DNA of 43,108 nt from a virus. Positions within the stretch are counted from its first letter, which is position 1. Every line of letters starts with the position of its first letter. The position numbers were made by a program, and so were the translations under genes. Below the pieces are notes generated by a model that had not been told where the DNA came from, did not search any database, and saw only the letters and a program-made list of their open reading frames with translations. This document shows, piece by piece, positions 40,537 through 43,108 of the stretch. The stretch spans positions 1 to 43,108 of the IMG/VR virus record IMGVR_UViG_3300025127_000076. One strand, written 5' to 3'.

Positions 40537-41196
40537 ATGATAACGTTAGATGAAATATTAACTAATAACAGGGAAAGAAACTATACACAAGTATTTGAAC
40601 AATACGGCGAAGACGTAGTTAGAAATGAGCTTTTACCTGGACATTATTATAGTGTTGAGGTTATGTATGACAATTTTAACGAGAGCAGAATACCTTCTTC
40701 TCTAGAGGAGTGGAAATCTAATCCCTCTTTCTATCTAACGACTGAAAAGCACCTGGATTTCAATCCGACGGGTTTAGTATTCAACCATGATGACTGGAAA
40801 AATAGTGTATTAATGTTAAACTTAAAAGTCATACCACCTAAATATAAAGCTAAGTTAATAATGGCTCATCTAAACCTAATAGAGTCAGATTTAAAAAGAA
40901 TAGATGCATTTTCAAAAAGAAATAAGTTATCTATTGATGAAAGAAAAAAAGTAAATCTATCTATTTTCAAGATAACGCCTTCTATCCTAGAACAACAAAC
41001 CGGGATAAAGATAGGATATGCAATGAATAGATATAAAATAGATAAGATAAATAATGTAAGAGTACTAGACTGGAATAATATTGGAGAACTCCCTATGGCT
41101 AATATTGAAACTAACGGTTTTAAATATGCAAGTGGAGCATTTAATATATCTACAGTGTTTAATACTTTTGAATCAAAACAACAAAATTTAATATAA
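40537..41196 (+). CDS. Unknown protein between gp4 and portal (219 aa)
   Basis: I use ATG 40537 rather than the upstream TTG at 40513, which overlaps gp4. The product has 219 residues: MITLDEILTNNRERNYTQVF, an LPGHYYSVEVMYDN strand, NPTGLVFNHDDWKNSVLMLN, then long helices (AKLIMAHLNLIESDLKRIDA). It is soluble and moderately basic. No family was recognised. It ends one base before the portal start, and this position between head-completion and portal genes suggests a neck or head-assembly role. Confidence 0.7.
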   Translation: MITLDEILTNNRERNYTQVFEQYGEDVVRNELLPGHYYSVEVMYDNFNESRIPSSLEEWKSNPSFYLTTEKHLDFNPTGLVFNHDDWKNSVLMLNLKVIPPKYKAKLIMAHLNLIESDLKRIDAFSKRNKLSIDERKKVNLSIFKITPSILEQQTGIKIGYAMNRYKIDKINNVRVLDWNNIGELPMANIETNGFKYASGAFNISTVFNTFESKQQNLI

Positions 41197-41197
41197 A

Positions 41198-42919
41198 ATG
41201 GCAGGATTTGGAGATAATATTCAAGGAGGAAGTAGCTCAGCTCTTTCTAATCTAAGTAAGTTTGGATCGAGATATGACGATTTACTTCTTAAAAATTCAA
41301 AAGCAATTGGTTTTGTAGAAGGACAGCTAGCGTCAAGGTCTACTACTTTAAATAGCGGAAACGACCTACTAAAGTTTTCGATGGCAATTGCAGATACTAC
41401 ATCTCAACTTAGAACTAAGGCCATTGCTTTCTTTCAATTAGACTACGCGGTAAAAAGGGAGAGACTTAGAGATATTGCTTCAAATGGTGAAATAGAATTT
41501 GTACTAGATACTATCGCAGATGATATGATAGTATATGATGAAGAAAATAGATGGTGCAGTCCAAACGATATAACTGGAAAAATATTATATAAGGGATCTA
41601 ATAAGAAAGAGAGATTAAACTATCAAGAAAACATAGTAAACAAATACACTAGTAATTTTGAAAGCATTTATAATACATGGGGATTTGGAGAAGGAATATC
41701 TGCTTGGCAATATGCATTCCAATTCTTAATTGAAGGACATTTATCTTTCGAGATAATATATGATAATCCAGATAAGCCTAAAAAAATAATAGGATTTAAA
41801 GAACTTGATCCTGCATCTATAGCTCCACAGTTGACTAAGGACTCTAAAGGAAAACTTTATCTTCAGTGGATACAGTATGATAATGGTTCTGGAAATACAA
41901 GAACTTTAACTGATTCTCAAGTGATATATGTTTCTTATGCAAATCACTTTAAAACTAAAAGAATTAGTTTTGTTGAAAGAATGATTAGATCATTTAACCT
42001 CCTTAGAATTATTGAGCATAGTAAAGTAATATGGCACGTAATGAATGCGCCAATTAGATTACAAACTAGTGTTCCAACAGGATCTAAGAGTTTTCAAAAG
42101 GCACAAGAGGATGTAAAGGAATTCTTAAACTTATTAAAAGAAGACGTATTCTTTAATGGAGATACTGGAGAGCTTACAGTTGACGGTAAACCTAATATGT
42201 TATTTTATAAAAACTACGTAACTCCGGTAAATGATCAACAGCAGCAAGTAAAAATCGAGCCACTCTCTTATCCGGGACCTAATCTTTCTAGCTCGGAGCT
42301 ACTCGGATATTTTACTAAAAAATTAAAAATGGATTCTAAAATTCCTTACTCTAGATGGGAAGGTCAATCTGGAATGGGAGCATTTACTCTTAATGCAGAA
42401 GGAATAACTAGAGAAGAGGTTAGATACCAAAAATTTATAAAAAGATTAAGATCAGCTTATTCTGAACTTGTAGTAAAACCTTGGTTTTTACAAATGTGTT
42501 TAGATTTCCCTGCTCTTAAAGACGACTTCAAATTTAGCAATGCAATTGGAATAAAGTACCATAATGATAATGTATTTGAAGAAATGAAAGAAAAAGAATT
42601 AGAAGCTAAGAGAATAGCATCGTTCACCGCTAAGAAAGGAATAATGAAGGACGATGGAACTCCTTTCTTCTCAACAGATTACTTAATAAGAAATGAATTA
42701 AGAATGACTGAAAGCGAAATAGACGCTAACGAAGAATGGTTTGAAATGAGAGAGAAAGAAGTTCAAGCTGCAGCCGGAGACATGGCAGCCGGAGGAGGTG
42801 GAGACCTCGGAGCCGGAGGAGGTGGAGCCGCAGCCGGTGGAGGCGGTGGAGAAGGCGCAGCCGGAGGTGGAGGTGAAACAATAGATGGTGGAGAAGTCGG
42901 AGCTGAAGGATCTCTATAA
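41198..42919 (+). CDS. 20: Portal protein, gp20-like
   Basis: The 573-residue protein (T4 gp20 524) forms the dodecamer at the head vertex through which DNA is packed. Family features: IEFVLDTIADDMIVYDEENR (crown/wing start), WQYAFQFLIEGHLSFEIIYD, IGFKELDPASIAPQ, HSKVIWHVMNAPIRLQ (clip/stem entry), IPYSRWEGQSGM, and FSTDYLIRNELRMTESEID near the end (T4 FTKDYIRKNIL-type). After residue 520 the chain ends in a Gly/Ala-rich tail (AAGGGGGEGAAGGGG) not seen in T4. The gene is last of the head run and starts one base after the preceding stop. Confidence 0.95.
   Translation: MAGFGDNIQGGSSSALSNLSKFGSRYDDLLLKNSKAIGFVEGQLASRSTTLNSGNDLLKFSMAIADTTSQLRTKAIAFFQLDYAVKRERLRDIASNGEIEFVLDTIADDMIVYDEENRWCSPNDITGKILYKGSNKKERLNYQENIVNKYTSNFESIYNTWGFGEGISAWQYAFQFLIEGHLSFEIIYDNPDKPKKIIGFKELDPASIAPQLTKDSKGKLYLQWIQYDNGSGNTRTLTDSQVIYVSYANHFKTKRISFVERMIRSFNLLRIIEHSKVIWHVMNAPIRLQTSVPTGSKSFQKAQEDVKEFLNLLKEDVFFNGDTGELTVDGKPNMLFYKNYVTPVNDQQQQVKIEPLSYPGPNLSSSELLGYFTKKLKMDSKIPYSRWEGQSGMGAFTLNAEGITREEVRYQKFIKRLRSAYSELVVKPWFLQMCLDFPALKDDFKFSNAIGIKYHNDNVFEEMKEKELEAKRIASFTAKKGIMKDDGTPFFSTDYLIRNELRMTESEIDANEEWFEMREKEVQAAAGDMAAGGGGDLGAGGGGAAAGGGGGEGAAGGGGETIDGGEVGAEGSL
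42778..42890 (+). repeat. Gly-rich coding repeat in the portal tail
   Basis: Repeated GGAGGTGGAG / GCAGCCGGAGG units encode the Gly/Ala-rich tail of the portal. The G-rich composition stands out in an AT-rich genome. Copies are imperfect, suggesting expansion by slippage or unequal recombination. Confidence 0.7.
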
Positions 42920-42925
42920 TAAAGT

Positions 42926-43108
42926 ATGACAACAGTAATTATAATATCGATACTATTAATTGGAGCCGTGTCTTTTTGGGCGGGTTTCAAGATAGGATAT
43001 TCTAAAAATAGAAAAATTATATCTTCTGCTATAGATTCATGGAAAGCAAACTATTTATATAAGAATAACTTTACTCAGCCCGGTACTTTTATATATCATG
43101 AGAATGAT
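42926..43108 (+). CDS. N-terminal part of a membrane-anchored protein
   Basis: The frame starts with ATG 42926 and runs off the end of the window; 61 residues are visible. It begins with one hydrophobic segment (VIIISILLIGAVSFWAGFKI) followed by a basic stretch (GYSKNRKIISSAIDSW), the pattern of an N-terminal membrane anchor with the rest in the cytoplasm. It follows the portal gene by 6 bases. No function can be read from this fragment. Confidence 0.6.
   Translation, partial: MTTVIIISILLIGAVSFWAGFKIGYSKNRKIISSAIDSWKANYLYKNNFTQPGTFIYHEND

Noticed and set aside
42763-42990. Pro-rich minus-strand frame
   Set aside because: It is the reverse complement of the Gly-rich portal tail, so the composition is an artefact.
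1-43108. tRNA genes, integrase, transposase and attachment sites
   Set aside because: No cloverleaf with GTTCRA-type arm and no recombinase motif was noticed by eye; a tRNA scan would be needed to be certain.

Overview
The window is part of a large, AT-rich, tailed dsDNA phage genome of the T4-like (contractile tail) lineage. Diagnostic T4-type genes are the major capsid protein (gp23), the prohead protease/scaffold (gp21/gp22), the portal (gp20), the head-completion nuclease (gp4), UvsW helicase, family-B DNA polymerase, gp61-like primase, a gp5-like spike and PhoH. No tRNA, integrase, insertion sequence or CRISPR array was seen. Starts mostly lie behind A-rich leaders without a Shine-Dalgarno box, which with the low GC suggests a Bacteroidetes (flavobacterial) host; this is inference.

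Layout. 1-400: end of a cupin gene, a small ORF and a two-way terminator. 440-5111 (minus): major capsid protein, a protease fused to scaffold, and a DnaJ-like chaperone. 5173-11461 (plus): an eight-gene glycan operon with a CMP-sialate synthetase-like enzyme, a three-part GT8/GT8/GT29 glycosyltransferase, a NeuB-like synthase, two MptE/GT42-like proteins, a methyltransferase and a HAD phosphatase. 11513-15476 (minus): two large, probably virion, proteins. 15527-18518 (minus): UvsW, a possible UvsY, a membrane protein and a small unknown. 18574-23264 (plus): a P-loop kinase, an unknown, an RNA-ligase-like/NMNAT-like fusion and an A1-like metallophosphoesterase. 23261-24268 (minus): a lysozyme-type peptidoglycan hydrolase. 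24346-32662 (plus): baseplate module ending in hub and spike. 32766-33155: Hsp20. 33204-34827 (minus): small ORF, PhoH, unknown. 34891-37423 (plus): the C-terminal part of a split DNA polymerase and a primase. 37454-43108 (plus): head proteins, a tiny lipoprotein, gp4, portal and a cut membrane protein.

The most interesting signal links distant genes. Seven otherwise unrelated proteins begin with a short motif of the form F-x-x-[FYW] followed by a (L/I)xE-like site, and an eighth carries it at its C-terminus. It strongly resembles the T4 capsid-targeting sequence that sends internal proteins into the prohead and is then cut by gp21. The fused protease/scaffold here is rich in the same (L/I)-N-E sites, so the window may define both the protease and its packaged cargo, possibly including a lysozyme.

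A second theme is the nonulosonic (sialic) acid cassette with an animal-type GT29 sialyltransferase domain, suggesting the phage decorates its virion or the host surface. A third is a repeated late-promoter-like element (core TATAAATA / ATAAATAATAA) before many virion genes, matching the T4 late promoter.
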